A DNA stretch of 64,000 bases from Promicromonospora iranensis (GTDB taxonomy: Bacteria; Actinomycetota; Actinomycetes; Actinomycetales; Cellulomonadaceae): assembly GCF_028994775.1 (NCBI RefSeq), contig NZ_JAJQMN010000006.1, positions 248,001 to 312,000 on the forward strand, written 5' to 3'. A program made the translations under genes and the position numbers. The notes below the pieces were generated by a model, which did not search any database, was not told the DNA's origin, and was given only the letters and a program-made list of their open reading frames with translations. Of this stretch, positions 1 through 8,039 are shown piece after piece (position 1 is the first letter of the stretch; every line of letters begins with the position of its first letter).

Positions 1-812
1 AGCGGGCTGGTGGCCCCGAACACGATGGTGGCGGCGCCCTGCCCCTCCGTCTTCTTGCCGCGCTCGGGGTCGATGATCGGCCGTCCGGCGTCGTCGATCA
101 GGCCCTGAGCACGCTGCGACTCCACCCCGACCGAGCTGTTGAACGACGTCGTGGCGACGACGCCAGGGTGCGCGGCGAAGGCGCGGATGCCCTCGGGCGC
201 CCACCGCCGGTCCAGCTCTACGGTGAAGAGCACGTTCGCCGCCTTGGACTGGGCGTACGCCAGACCCGGGTCGTAGGCGCCCGTGGTGAAGTTCGGGTCG
301 TCCCACCGGATGTCGGAGAAGCGCTGGGCGCCGGACGTCGTGGTGACCACGCGGGCGCCGTCGGCCGCGCGCAGGGCGGGGTGCAGACCCAGCGTGAGCT
401 GGAAGTGGCCCAGGTGGTTGGTCGCGAACTGTGGCTCGTACCCGCGGGCGTCCCGTACGACCTCGGCGCTCGGCAGGTAGCCCGCGTTGTTGATCAGGAT
501 GTGCAGCGGGCGGGCGGACTCGAGGTAGCGCGCCACGAAGGCGTCGACCGAGGCGGGGTCCATGAGGTCGAGCCGGCTCACCTCGACCCGCTCGATCCCG
601 GCCACCGCGGCCGCGGCGCGGTCCGTGTCCCGGGAACCGACGGTGACCGAGGCACCGGCCTCGGACAGCGCACGGGTCGCGACCAGGCCGAGGCCGGAGT
701 GGCCGCCGGTGACGACGACGTTCCTGCCGGTCAGGTCGATGCCCGCCAGGACGTCGTCGACCGTGGACGCGGCAGTGAAACCCGTCCCGATGGGGTGCTG
801 CTGATGGGTCAT
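1..812 (-). CDS. SDR-family oxidoreductase, C-terminus outside window
   Basis: This is a short-chain dehydrogenase/reductase with a Rossmann fold, probably NAD(P)(H)-dependent; the substrate cannot be told. The ATG lies at 812-810. The cofactor motif TGGHSGLG falls at about residues 35-42, an NNAG motif follows, and the catalytic Tyr and Lys are in YAQSK near residue 186. The frame is open to the left edge after about 270 residues, so the end of the protein is not seen. It starts 51 bp after the aldo/keto reductase on the same strand, and the two are plausibly one operon divergent from the TetR gene. The family call is firm; the operon and its control are inference. Confidence 0.85.
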   Translation of the reverse strand, partial: MTHQQHPIGTGFTAASTVDDVLAGIDLTGRNVVVTGGHSGLGLVATRALSEAGASVTVGSRDTDRAAAAVAGIERVEVSRLDLMDPASVDAFVARYLESARPLHILINNAGYLPSAEVVRDARGYEPQFATNHLGHFQLTLGLHPALRAADGARVVTTTSGAQRFSDIRWDDPNFTTGAYDPGLAYAQSKAANVLFTVELDRRWAPEGIRAFAAHPGVVATTSFNSSVGVESQRAQGLIDDAGRPIIDPERGKKTEGQGAATIVFGATSP

Positions 813-863
813 GACGGTTCCTTCCGTGCGGGAACGTGCGGGAAACTGCGGGAGCGCGGAGGC

Positions 864-1892
864 TCAGGCGGCCGCGCGCTGCTCGGCGGGCCGACGGCGC
901 AGGAGCGGCTGCTGGATGGCCGGCGGGTCGTAGGCCATGTCGAGGCGGCCGATGTCCGTCCCCGGCGGCACGATCGCGTCGATCCGGTCGAGGACCTCGT
1001 CCGTGAGCGCCACCTCGACGCCGGCGAGCGCGCTGTCGAGGTGCTCCATGGTGCGCGGGCCGATGATCGCGGAGGTGACTCCCGGGTGCGCGATGGCGAA
1101 CGCCATCGCCAGGTGGTTCAGCGGGACGCCGGCGTCCCGGGCGACGGGGACCAGCTGCTCGACCACGTCGAGCCGCTGCTCGTCGCGCAGGTGCGCGAAC
1201 CCGAACTGAGACCGGTGGGTGTCGTTGCCCTGGCCCTTGCGGTACCGGCCGGTGAGCAGCCCGCCCGCCAGCGGGCTCCAGACGAGGGTGCCCATGCCGT
1301 ACTGCTGGGCGATCGGCAGGACGTCGCGCTCGATCCCGCGGTTCAGGATCGAGTACGGCGGCTGCTCGACCCGGAAGCGTTCGAGGCCGCGCCGCTCGGC
1401 GACCCACTGGGCCTGCACGATGTCGGCGGCGGGCATCGTCGACGAGCCGATCGCCCGCACCTTGCCGGAGTTGATGAGGTAGGTCAGCGCCGCGAGCGTG
1501 TCCTCGACGTCGGTCTCGGGGTCGGGTCGGTGGATCTGGTAGAGGTCGATGTAGTCGGTGCCCAGGCGGCGCAGGGAGTTCTCGACCTCGGCGATGATCC
1601 AGCGGCGGGAGTTGCCGCGGTGGTTCGGGTCGTCGCTCATGGGCAGGTGCACCTTGGTGGCGAGCACGACGTCGTCGCGCCGCCCCTTGAGGGCCTTGCC
1701 CACGATCTCCTCGGACTCGCCGTGCGAGTACGCGTCGGCGGTGTCGATGAAGTTGATCCCGGCGTCGAGGGCCTTGTGGATGATCTTGACCGACTCGTCG
1801 TGGTCGGCGTTCCCGACCGCTCCGAACATCATCGCGCCGAGCGCGTAGGGGCTGACCTTGATGCCGGTCCGGCCGAGGTTGCGGTACTGCAT
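864..1892 (-). CDS. aldo/keto reductase
   Basis: This is a 342-residue NADPH-dependent aldo/keto reductase with a TIM-barrel fold, of the YajO/Gcy-like group; the substrate is unknown. The N-terminus MQYRNLGRTGIKVS is typical of the family. The catalytic tetrad is visible: Asp and Tyr in DTADAYSHGE (about residues 50-59), Lys in LATKVHL (about 80), and His in LYQIHRPDP (about 124). A Shine-Dalgarno sequence AGGAGGG precedes the ATG. It is divergent from the TetR regulator at 2015, with a dyad between them, and lies upstream of an SDR oxidoreductase on the same strand. Control by that regulator is inferred from the layout. Confidence 0.9.
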   Translation of the reverse strand: MQYRNLGRTGIKVSPYALGAMMFGAVGNADHDESVKIIHKALDAGINFIDTADAYSHGESEEIVGKALKGRRDDVVLATKVHLPMSDDPNHRGNSRRWIIAEVENSLRRLGTDYIDLYQIHRPDPETDVEDTLAALTYLINSGKVRAIGSSTMPAADIVQAQWVAERRGLERFRVEQPPYSILNRGIERDVLPIAQQYGMGTLVWSPLAGGLLTGRYRKGQGNDTHRSQFGFAHLRDEQRLDVVEQLVPVARDAGVPLNHLAMAFAIAHPGVTSAIIGPRTMEHLDSALAGVEVALTDEVLDRIDAIVPPGTDIGRLDMAYDPPAIQQPLLRRRPAEQRAAA

Positions 1893-1956
1893 GGGGCCCT
1901 CCTGGGGTCGAGAGGTCTGGTGAGCGCCCCGGGGATGCCGTACTCTGGAACTAAGC

Positions 1957-1992
1957 GGAACGCTCTTCCAGAACTATATGGAAAGACGTTCC
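1957..1992. promoter_or_regulatory. inverted repeat in divergent promoter, candidate TetR operator
   Basis: GGAACGCTCTTCC (1957-1969) and GGAAAGACGTTCC (1980-1992) form a near-perfect dyad in the 122 bp between the aldo/keto reductase and the TetR gene. The AT-rich centre TATATG could overlap a -10 element. TetR regulators commonly bind such a site and repress both directions. The binding is inferred. Confidence 0.55.
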
Positions 1993-2014
1993 GGATAGCA
2001 AGGGATGGAGTGAC

Positions 2015-2587
2015 GTGACCCAGAACACAGCGCCGCGGCCGCTGCGCGCCGACGCCCAGCGCAACATCGACTCGCTGCTCGACGCCGCCAAGAGCGTCTT
2101 CGCGACGTCCGGCGTGGACGCGCCCGCGAAGGAGATCGCCGACCTGGCCGGCGTCGGGGTCGGCACGCTGTACCGGCACTTCCCCAAGCGCTCGGACCTG
2201 GTCAAGGCCGTCTTCCAGCACGAGGTCGACGCCACCGCCGACGCCGCCCCCCTGCTCGCGGAGCAGCACGACCCCGTCATGGCGCTCGAGAAGTGGCTCC
2301 ACCGGTACACGGAGTTCCTCGCGACGAAGCGCGGGCTCGCGTCAGCCCTCCACTCCGGCGACCCGGCGTTCGACGCGCTGCCGAGCTACTTCCTCGGCCG
2401 TCTGGGCCCGGCGCTCGGCTCCCTGCTCGACGCCGCTGTCGAGGCCGGCGAGATCCGCGCCGTCGCGAGCCCCAAGGACCTCCTGTACGCCGTGTCCAAG
2501 CTGAGCCTGCCCATGGGCGACGAGGAGCCGGAGCACGGGCGCCGCATGCTGGACCTGCTGGTCGACGGGCTTCAGCACGGGGCCTGA
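2015..2587 (+). CDS. TetR-family transcriptional regulator
   Basis: This 190-residue protein has a TetR-type N-terminal helix-turn-helix (PAKEIADLAGVGVGTLYRHF, about residues 38-57) and a C-terminal ligand domain with no recognisable specificity. The start is GTG at 2015, with AGGGATGGAG just upstream. It is transcribed away from the aldo/keto reductase and SDR genes and probably represses them and itself through the dyad at 1957-1992. The ligand may be an aldehyde, quinone or other electrophile, given two oxidoreductases as likely targets, but nothing in the sequence identifies it. Confidence 0.9.
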   Translation: MTQNTAPRPLRADAQRNIDSLLDAAKSVFATSGVDAPAKEIADLAGVGVGTLYRHFPKRSDLVKAVFQHEVDATADAAPLLAEQHDPVMALEKWLHRYTEFLATKRGLASALHSGDPAFDALPSYFLGRLGPALGSLLDAAVEAGEIRAVASPKDLLYAVSKLSLPMGDEEPEHGRRMLDLLVDGLQHGA

Positions 2588-2615
2588 CCCGTCTAAGGTG
2601 GGCCCACATGGCGCG

Positions 2616-2689
2616 GGGCGCCGGGCAGCAGCCCGGCTGAGAGGCACCCGTGGAACCTGATCTAGGTAGTTCTAGCGAAGGGAACGCCT
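2616..2689 (+). ncRNA. TPP (THI-element) riboswitch upstream of thiD
   Basis: The two conserved halves of a thiamine pyrophosphate aptamer are present: CTGAGA at 2637-2642 after a GC hairpin (CCGGGCAGCAGCCCGG), and ACCTGATCTAGGTAGT followed by AGCGAAGGGAA up to 2684. P1 pairs GGCG (2617-2620) with CGCC (2685-2688). The thiD ATG follows only two bases later, and its Shine-Dalgarno GAAGGGAA (2677-2684) is part of the conserved 3' half of the aptamer. TPP binding should therefore occlude the ribosome site directly, with no need for a separate expression platform. Confidence 0.93.
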
Positions 2690-2690
2690 C

Positions 2691-3638
2691 ATGGGCTCGC
2701 TCCTGCCCGACACCGTCGCGCGCACCCGGCCTCCCGGGCACCCCACGGTCGCGCTGACGATCGCCGGATCCGACCCCTCCGGGGGCGCCGGGATCCAGGC
2801 GGACCTGAAGACCTTCTCGACGCTCGGCGGCTACGGCTGCGCGGTGCTCACCGGGCTCACCGCACAGTCCACGACCGGCGTGACCAGGGTCATGCCGGTG
2901 CCCGCCGACATGGTGACCGCCCAGCTCGAGACGTTGTTCGCCGACGTCGCGGTGGACGCCGTGAAGATCGGCATGACGACGGACGCCGCGATCGCCCGGG
3001 CGATCGCCGCCGTCCTGCGCGAGCTACGGTCGGCCGGCCGCGCCCCGTACGTGGTGCTCGACCCGGTGATGGTCTCGACGTCGGGCCACCGCCTCCTGGC
3101 GGCCGACGCCGAGGCGGTGCTGCGCGACGAGCTGCTGCCGCTCGCCGACCTCGTCACGCCGAACCTGCCCGAGGCCGCCGTCCTGCTCGGCGTCGAGCAG
3201 GCTGGGGACGACGCCGAGGCCGCCGACCAGGCCCGTGCGCTGCTGCAGCTCGGGACGCGGTTCGCCCTGGTCAAGGGCGGGCACCTCGACTCGGCGGAGT
3301 CGGTCGACCACCTCGCGGGTCCGGGGGGTCCGGGGGGTCCGGGGCCCGGCGAGGGCGCGGCGTGGGGTGCGGGACCGGACGGCGTCGTCGCTCTGACCGC
3401 CCCGCGGGTCCCCACGCGGAACACCCACGGCACGGGCTGCACGCTCAGCTCCGCGTGCGCCGTCCTTCGGCCGCTGCACGACGGGTGGGAGCCCGCGGTA
3501 CGCGCCGCGAAGGACTACCTGACCGCGACGCTCCGGGCGGCCGACGACCTGGTCATCGGCGGCACCGGCACCGCGCCGGGCCCGTGGCACGGCCACGGCC
3601 CGGTCCACCACGGCTACGCGACCCGCACCTTCGGCTGA
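2691..3638 (+). CDS. thiD: hydroxymethylpyrimidine/phosphomethylpyrimidine kinase
   Basis: ThiD phosphorylates HMP and then HMP-P to give HMP-PP for thiamine phosphate synthesis in the cytoplasm. The 315-residue ribokinase-fold protein has the family N-terminal motif AGSDPSGGAGIQADLKT (about residues 26-42) and the C-terminal GTGCTLSSA loop that forms the anion hole (about 247-255). It is somewhat longer than usual ThiD (about 265-280) because of an N-terminal tail and a Gly/Pro-rich insertion near residue 210, encoded by tandem GGTCCGGGG repeats at about 3317-3345. It stands alone behind a TPP riboswitch, so feedback control by thiamine status is expected. Confidence 0.95.
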   Translation: MGSLLPDTVARTRPPGHPTVALTIAGSDPSGGAGIQADLKTFSTLGGYGCAVLTGLTAQSTTGVTRVMPVPADMVTAQLETLFADVAVDAVKIGMTTDAAIARAIAAVLRELRSAGRAPYVVLDPVMVSTSGHRLLAADAEAVLRDELLPLADLVTPNLPEAAVLLGVEQAGDDAEAADQARALLQLGTRFALVKGGHLDSAESVDHLAGPGGPGGPGPGEGAAWGAGPDGVVALTAPRVPTRNTHGTGCTLSSACAVLRPLHDGWEPAVRAAKDYLTATLRAADDLVIGGTGTAPGPWHGHGPVHHGYATRTFG

Positions 3639-3650
3639 TCACCGCGCCTC

Positions 3651-3714
3651 CCTTCGAGGTCTAAGTTTCTCCGCTCTGAAACGTCTCAGAGGCGAGAAAC
3701 TTAGACCTCGAAGG
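3651..3714. terminator. 64-bp inverted repeat between convergent thiD and dxr
   Basis: Arms of 29 bases with two mismatches start with CCTTCGAGGTCTAAGTTTCT and enclose a 6-base loop. The arm has an AT-richer core (CTAAGTTTCTC) than the flanking genes. Its position 12 bp after thiD and 22 bp before the dxr stop suggests a bidirectional terminator. No clear T-tract follows on either strand, so it may instead be an intergenic repeat element. Confidence 0.55.
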
Positions 3715-3736
3715 AGAGTGAACGGGCAGGGCGGCG

Positions 3737-4906
3737 TCAGGCGCCCTTGAGGATGTCCGCCGCGCGGGCGCGGGCCCAGGCGTCGGCCTCCAGAACACCC
3801 TCGACCGACCCGGCGTCGCCCGCGCCGGTCGTCGCGTGCGCCTCGACGACGGCGGCCACCGTGTCGACGATGTCGAGGAAGCCGATGGCCCCGTCGTGGA
3901 ACGCGTCCACGCACACCTCGTTCGCCGCGTTGTAGACGGCCGGATGGGTCCCCCCGGCCTCACCGACCTGCCGGGCGAGGCGGACGGCGGGGAAGGCGTC
4001 GTCGTCCAGGGGTGCGAACTCCCAGGTGGCGGCCTTGGTCCAGTCGATCGGTACGTCGACGTCCGGGAGGCGGTCCGGCCAGGACAGGCCGAGCGCGATC
4101 GGCACGAGCATCCGCGGCGGACCGGCCTGAGCGATGGTGGAGCCGTCGGCGAACTCGACCATCGAGTGGATCATCTGCTGCGGGTGGACCACGACGTCGA
4201 TCGCGCTGAACGGCAGGTCGAACAGCAGGTGCGCCTCGATCACCTCGAGCCCCTTGTTCACCAGGGTCGCCGAGTTGGTCGTCACGACGCGCCCCATCGA
4301 GAAGTTGGGGTGGCGCAGCGCCTGCGCGGGCGTCACGTCCCGCAGCTCGGCTCGTGAACGGCCGCGGAACGGCCCGCCGCTGGCGGTCACCACCAGCTTG
4401 CGGACCTCCGACGACGCGCCCGAGCGCAGCGACTGCGCGATGGCGGAGTGCTCCGAGTCGACGGGCACGATCTGCCCCTCGTGCCGCACGGCGGCCTTCA
4501 CGAGGGCGCCGCCGACGACCAGGGACTCCTTGTTCGCGAGCGCCAGAGTCGACCCGGCGGCGAGCGCCGCGAGCGTCGGCCGCAGGCCCACCGACCCGGT
4601 GATGCCGTTGAGCACGACGTCGCTCCCCCGGCCGGCCAGCTCGGTCGCCGCCTCGGGGCCGGCGAGCACCTCGACGCCGTGGGCGCCGGCCTCGTCGAGA
4701 AGGGCGGTGAGCGCGGGGCGCGCGGCGGCGTCGGCCACCGCGACGGCGCGGACACCGAGGTCAGCGGCCTGCCGCGCGAGGGCAGGCAGGTCGGATCCGC
4801 CGGCGGACAGGGCGTCCACCCGGAACCGCTCGGGGTTGCGCCCGATGACGTCGATGGCCTGCGTGCCGATGGAGCCGGTGGAGCCGAGGAGGGTGACGCT
4901 TCGCAT
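3737..4906 (-). CDS. dxr: 1-deoxy-D-xylulose-5-phosphate reductoisomerase
   Basis: Dxr converts DXP to 2-C-methyl-D-erythritol 4-phosphate with NADPH, the committed step of the MEP isoprenoid pathway. The chosen ATG at 4906 gives 389 residues starting MRSVTLLGSTGSIG, with AGGA about 8 bases upstream; longer in-frame starts add unconserved residues. Visible motifs are the NADPH loop GSTGSIGTQ, ANKESLV, the metal/substrate motif DSEHSA, SGGPFRGR and SATLVNKGLEVIEAH. It converges with thiD. A perfect 25-bp inverted repeat separates it from the next gene upstream on the same strand, so it is probably transcribed alone. Confidence 0.96.
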   Translation of the reverse strand: MRSVTLLGSTGSIGTQAIDVIGRNPERFRVDALSAGGSDLPALARQAADLGVRAVAVADAAARPALTALLDEAGAHGVEVLAGPEAATELAGRGSDVVLNGITGSVGLRPTLAALAAGSTLALANKESLVVGGALVKAAVRHEGQIVPVDSEHSAIAQSLRSGASSEVRKLVVTASGGPFRGRSRAELRDVTPAQALRHPNFSMGRVVTTNSATLVNKGLEVIEAHLLFDLPFSAIDVVVHPQQMIHSMVEFADGSTIAQAGPPRMLVPIALGLSWPDRLPDVDVPIDWTKAATWEFAPLDDDAFPAVRLARQVGEAGGTHPAVYNAANEVCVDAFHDGAIGFLDIVDTVAAVVEAHATTGAGDAGSVEGVLEADAWARARAADILKGA

Positions 4907-4938
4907 GGTGCACATCCTGTCAGCCCTGGCGCCGGTTC

Positions 4939-5003
4939 TCGTTGAGTGCTGGGTATCTGTTGGTCTGCACCGCACGATCCAACAGATACCCAGCACTCAA
5001 CGA
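4939..5003. repeat. perfect 25-bp inverted repeat
   Basis: The left arm 4939-4963 begins TCGTTGAGTGCTGGGTATCT and the right arm 4979-5003 is its exact complement, with a 15-base spacer. It lies just after the stop of the 230-residue protein gene and before dxr, both leftward. It may act as a terminator or as a repeat element; there is no T-run. Confidence 0.75.
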
Positions 5004-5013
5004 AAGCGGAGGG

Positions 5014-5706
5014 TCAGGACTCGAGGCGCTTGGCCTCGTTCTCCGTCTCGTCCGCCTCCTCGTCGCGGCCCTCCTTGCGCAGCACGCTGGTGAGCGAGCG
5101 CATCGAGGCGGCGGCGTCGGACTTCACGAGGTCCGACGACGTCCCGCGGAGCTTGCCCCACAGGTTCATCGCCTCCTCGGCGACCTCGAGCACCTGCGAG
5201 CGCTCCTTGCCACCGATCGCCGACGTCGTGAACGTCTCCAGCGCGTGCTCGAGCACCTCGCGCTGCTTGGTCGGGTCGTCGTCGTCCAGGCTCTTGTACA
5301 GCTGGACGGCCTCGCCGACGAGCTTGGTCGTCGGCTTGTCCTGCTCCTTCGCCGCGGCCTGGCTGCCGAACGACAGCAGCGCCACCGCCAGCTTCGACAC
5401 GGTGCTCCCGGTCTCGCCGGGCAGCTTCTCCGCACCCGAGACCACCAGCTCGTGCAGCCTCGCGGCGGTACGCGTCTCGAGGTTGTCCTCGCGCTCCGGC
5501 GCCTCGGCCTGCTCCGGCGTTCGGTCCTGCTCGGGATCCGTCACCTGCTCGGTACCCGTCACCTGCTCCGGGCCCGTCACCTGCTCCGGGCCTGCGTCGT
5601 GCTCGACGGCGACCGGTGCCGCGTGCGGCGTCACCTCGGGCGTCGTCTCCCCTGCTGCGGTGACCTGCGCCGCCTGTGCCTCCTGCGGCAGTGCGTCCGT
5701 GCTCAC
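5014..5706 (-). CDS. hypothetical acidic protein with EQVT repeats
   Basis: No family was recognised for this 230-residue acidic protein. The first 75 residues are low-complexity and rich in Glu, Pro, Thr and Val, with four near repeats of the type GPEQVT (about residues 39-60). The remaining 150 residues look helical and charged, with stretches such as LARGE-type helices around KLVGEAVQLYKSLDDDD and ending KRLES. There is no signal peptide or membrane segment. The GTG start at 5706 has an AGGAGGAA ribosome site. It is divergent from the SNF2 helicase gene. The reading frame is well supported by codon bias and ribosome site; the function is unknown. Confidence 0.7.
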   Translation of the reverse strand: MSTDALPQEAQAAQVTAAGETTPEVTPHAAPVAVEHDAGPEQVTGPEQVTGTEQVTDPEQDRTPEQAEAPEREDNLETRTAARLHELVVSGAEKLPGETGSTVSKLAVALLSFGSQAAAKEQDKPTTKLVGEAVQLYKSLDDDDPTKQREVLEHALETFTTSAIGGKERSQVLEVAEEAMNLWGKLRGTSSDLVKSDAAASMRSLTSVLRKEGRDEEADETENEAKRLES

Positions 5707-5833
5707 TCGTTCCTCCTGTCCACGGTGCGACGAAACTACCAGAACGGGCGTTCAGTCCGGTATGTGGCACGGTGAGGTCCGACGGCGTGTGCGGGTACCT
5801 CGTCGTGGCGCACACCCAGTACCGTCAGCCGCC

Positions 5834-7984
5834 ATGAAGACCTGGTCCCGCGGCGCTTCCCGCGACCTCCTCGCGGAGGCCCGTATCCGGCACACCCTGG
5901 GTACGGACGCACTGACCGAGCGCGGCGCCGCGCCCGAGCGCGTACGTGTCGCCTACCGTGCCGTCCGCGACGCCCGCGTGCTGGCAGAGCTGGCAGAGGT
6001 GCCCGTCGACCGGATCCGCGAGGTCAGCACCGGCCGGGTGCGGGTCGGGCCCGTCGAGGCCGCCGGGTTCCGCACGGTGGCCCAGGTGCTGGGGGCCACC
6101 TCCGCGGAGCTCGACGCGATCGGCGGCGTCGGACCCAAGACCGCGCGCCTCCTGCGGGAGGCCGCCCGGCAGATCTACGACGCCGTCGACGACGCGCTCA
6201 CCTTCCGGATCGAGCCCGACCCGGCCGACCCCCTCGTCACCGACCTGGTGCGCGCGCTGCACACCCACGAGCAGGTCGCCCGGTTCTTCGACGCGTGGGG
6301 CGAGCGGCTCGACGTCGACGTCCCGCAGCTGGCCCGCCTGGCCGAGGTGGGCGCCCTGCGCAGCACCCTCGTCAAGCGGCTCTTCGCCGGCCGCGAGCGC
6401 ACGGCGGCGGCCGACTCCGCCCTGACCGCGCTCCGTGCGGCCGTCGACGGCCTGGACGCCTCGGGCGTCACCGATGCCCTGCGGCGGCTGGACGGCACGC
6501 TGACCGGAGCGTCGGACACGGAGGTGTGGCAGGACTACGAGGCCCGTGCCGCCGCCTACTACACGGCGCTGAGCGAGCTCGTCGACCTCGGCGTCGACGT
6601 GGAGGCGGCGGAGGGCTACCTGCCCGAGGACGTCGTCGACCAGGTCTCGGCCCAGGACCTGGACACCTCGCTCCTGACCGTCTCCCTGCGGGGCTACCAG
6701 GCGTTCGGGGCCCGCTACGCGCTGGTGCAGCGCCGCACCATCCTCGGCGACGAGATGGGGCTCGGCAAGACCGTCCAGGCCATCGCCGCGATGGCGCACC
6801 TCGCGGCGCGCGGACGGCGGCACTTCCTCGTGATCTGCCCGGCGAGCGTGGCCTCGAACTGGGCCCGTGAGGTCGCCGCTCACTCCCGCCTGGCGGTCCG
6901 GGTGCTGCAGGGCGACGAGCGCGACGCCGGCATCCGCGCCTGGGTCGCCGACGGCGGCGTCGGCATCGTCACCTTCCCGCAGCTCGGTCACCTGCGTGCC
7001 GAGGGGATGCCCCGGCCCGCGCTGCTCGTGGTGGACGAGGCGCACTACGTGAAGAACCCGGCCGCCCAGCGCTCGGAGCGCACGGCGGCGTGGGCCCGGA
7101 CCGCGGAACGCGTGCTGTTCATGTCGGGCACCCCGATGGAGAACACGGTGGACGAGTTCCGCAGCCTCGTGCGCTACCTCAAGCCCGACGTCGCCGACTC
7201 GGTCGACCCGGCGGCGGGCCTCGCGGGTGCGGCGGCGTTCCGCCGCTCGGTGGCCACCGTGTACCTGCGGCGCAACCAGGAGGACGTGCTCACGGAACTG
7301 CCCGAGCTGGTGCAGGTGGACGAGTGGGAGCGGTTCGGCAAGCACGACGGCGCCGCCTACCGGCGGGCCGTGCTGAAGCGTTCGTTCGCGGACATGCGCC
7401 GGGCGGCGTTCGTCCAGGCCCCGGAGCCGACGGCGAAGCTGGTGCGGCTGCGCGAGATCGTCGCCGAGGCGATGGACAACAACCGCAAGGTGGTCGTCTT
7501 CTCGTTCTTCCGCGACGTGATCGAGACGGTGCTGGCCGAGCTGGGCCCGCTGGCGATCGGCCCCATCACCGGTTCGGTCCCCGCCCGACGGCGGCAGGAG
7601 CTGGTCGACGAGTTCACCGCGGCACCGGAGCCGAAGGTGCTGGTGAGCCAGATCGAGGCCGGCGGCGTCGGGCTGAACATCCAGGCGGCCTCCGTGGTGA
7701 TCCTGTGCGAGCCGCAGGTCAAGCCGACCGTCGAGGCACAGGCCATCGCCAGGGCGCACCGGATGGGCCAGGTGCGCACCGTGCAGGTGCACCGGCTGCT
7801 CATCGAGAACAGCGTGGACGAGCGCCTCCTGGAGATCCTCGGCACCAAGGCGGAGCTTTTCGCCGAGTACGCCGGCCGCTCGACGGTGGCCGTGGCGCCG
7901 GGCGCCACCGACGTCGCAGACGCCGAGCTCGCGCGGCGCATCGTCGAGGAGGAGCGCGCCCGGCTCACCGAGCCGGCCGCATAG
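5834..7984 (+). CDS. HhH-containing SNF2-family helicase/translocase
   Basis: This SF2 ATPase of the SNF2 family (716 residues) has an unusual front end. About 290 residues include a helix-hairpin-helix DNA-binding motif (LDAIGGVGPKTARLL, about 94-108). The first RecA lobe carries Walker A DEMGLGKT (about 306-313), DEAH (about 400-403) and SGTPMEN. The second lobe carries KVVVFSFF, SQIEAGGVGLN (about 605) and the arginine finger motif ARAHRMGQ (about 637). The ATG at 5834 follows a 130-bp divergent intergenic region; the frame is open further upstream, but that sequence overlaps the opposite gene. A role in DNA repair or remodelling is likely but not defined. No nuclease domain was seen. Confidence 0.88.
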   Translation: MKTWSRGASRDLLAEARIRHTLGTDALTERGAAPERVRVAYRAVRDARVLAELAEVPVDRIREVSTGRVRVGPVEAAGFRTVAQVLGATSAELDAIGGVGPKTARLLREAARQIYDAVDDALTFRIEPDPADPLVTDLVRALHTHEQVARFFDAWGERLDVDVPQLARLAEVGALRSTLVKRLFAGRERTAAADSALTALRAAVDGLDASGVTDALRRLDGTLTGASDTEVWQDYEARAAAYYTALSELVDLGVDVEAAEGYLPEDVVDQVSAQDLDTSLLTVSLRGYQAFGARYALVQRRTILGDEMGLGKTVQAIAAMAHLAARGRRHFLVICPASVASNWAREVAAHSRLAVRVLQGDERDAGIRAWVADGGVGIVTFPQLGHLRAEGMPRPALLVVDEAHYVKNPAAQRSERTAAWARTAERVLFMSGTPMENTVDEFRSLVRYLKPDVADSVDPAAGLAGAAAFRRSVATVYLRRNQEDVLTELPELVQVDEWERFGKHDGAAYRRAVLKRSFADMRRAAFVQAPEPTAKLVRLREIVAEAMDNNRKVVVFSFFRDVIETVLAELGPLAIGPITGSVPARRRQELVDEFTAAPEPKVLVSQIEAGGVGLNIQAASVVILCEPQVKPTVEAQAIARAHRMGQVRTVQVHRLLIENSVDERLLEILGTKAELFAEYAGRSTVAVAPGATDVADAELARRIVEEERARLTEPAA

Positions 7985-8039
7985 TCCGGAGCACGCCCTT
8001 TTGCTCGCGGTCGGGCCCTCGGCCTGCTGAGATGGACCC

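Noticed and set aside
168-2018. 616-codon open frame on the + strand
   Set aside because: It runs opposite to the SDR and aldo/keto reductase genes, both of which have full family motifs; the product is low-complexity and matches nothing.
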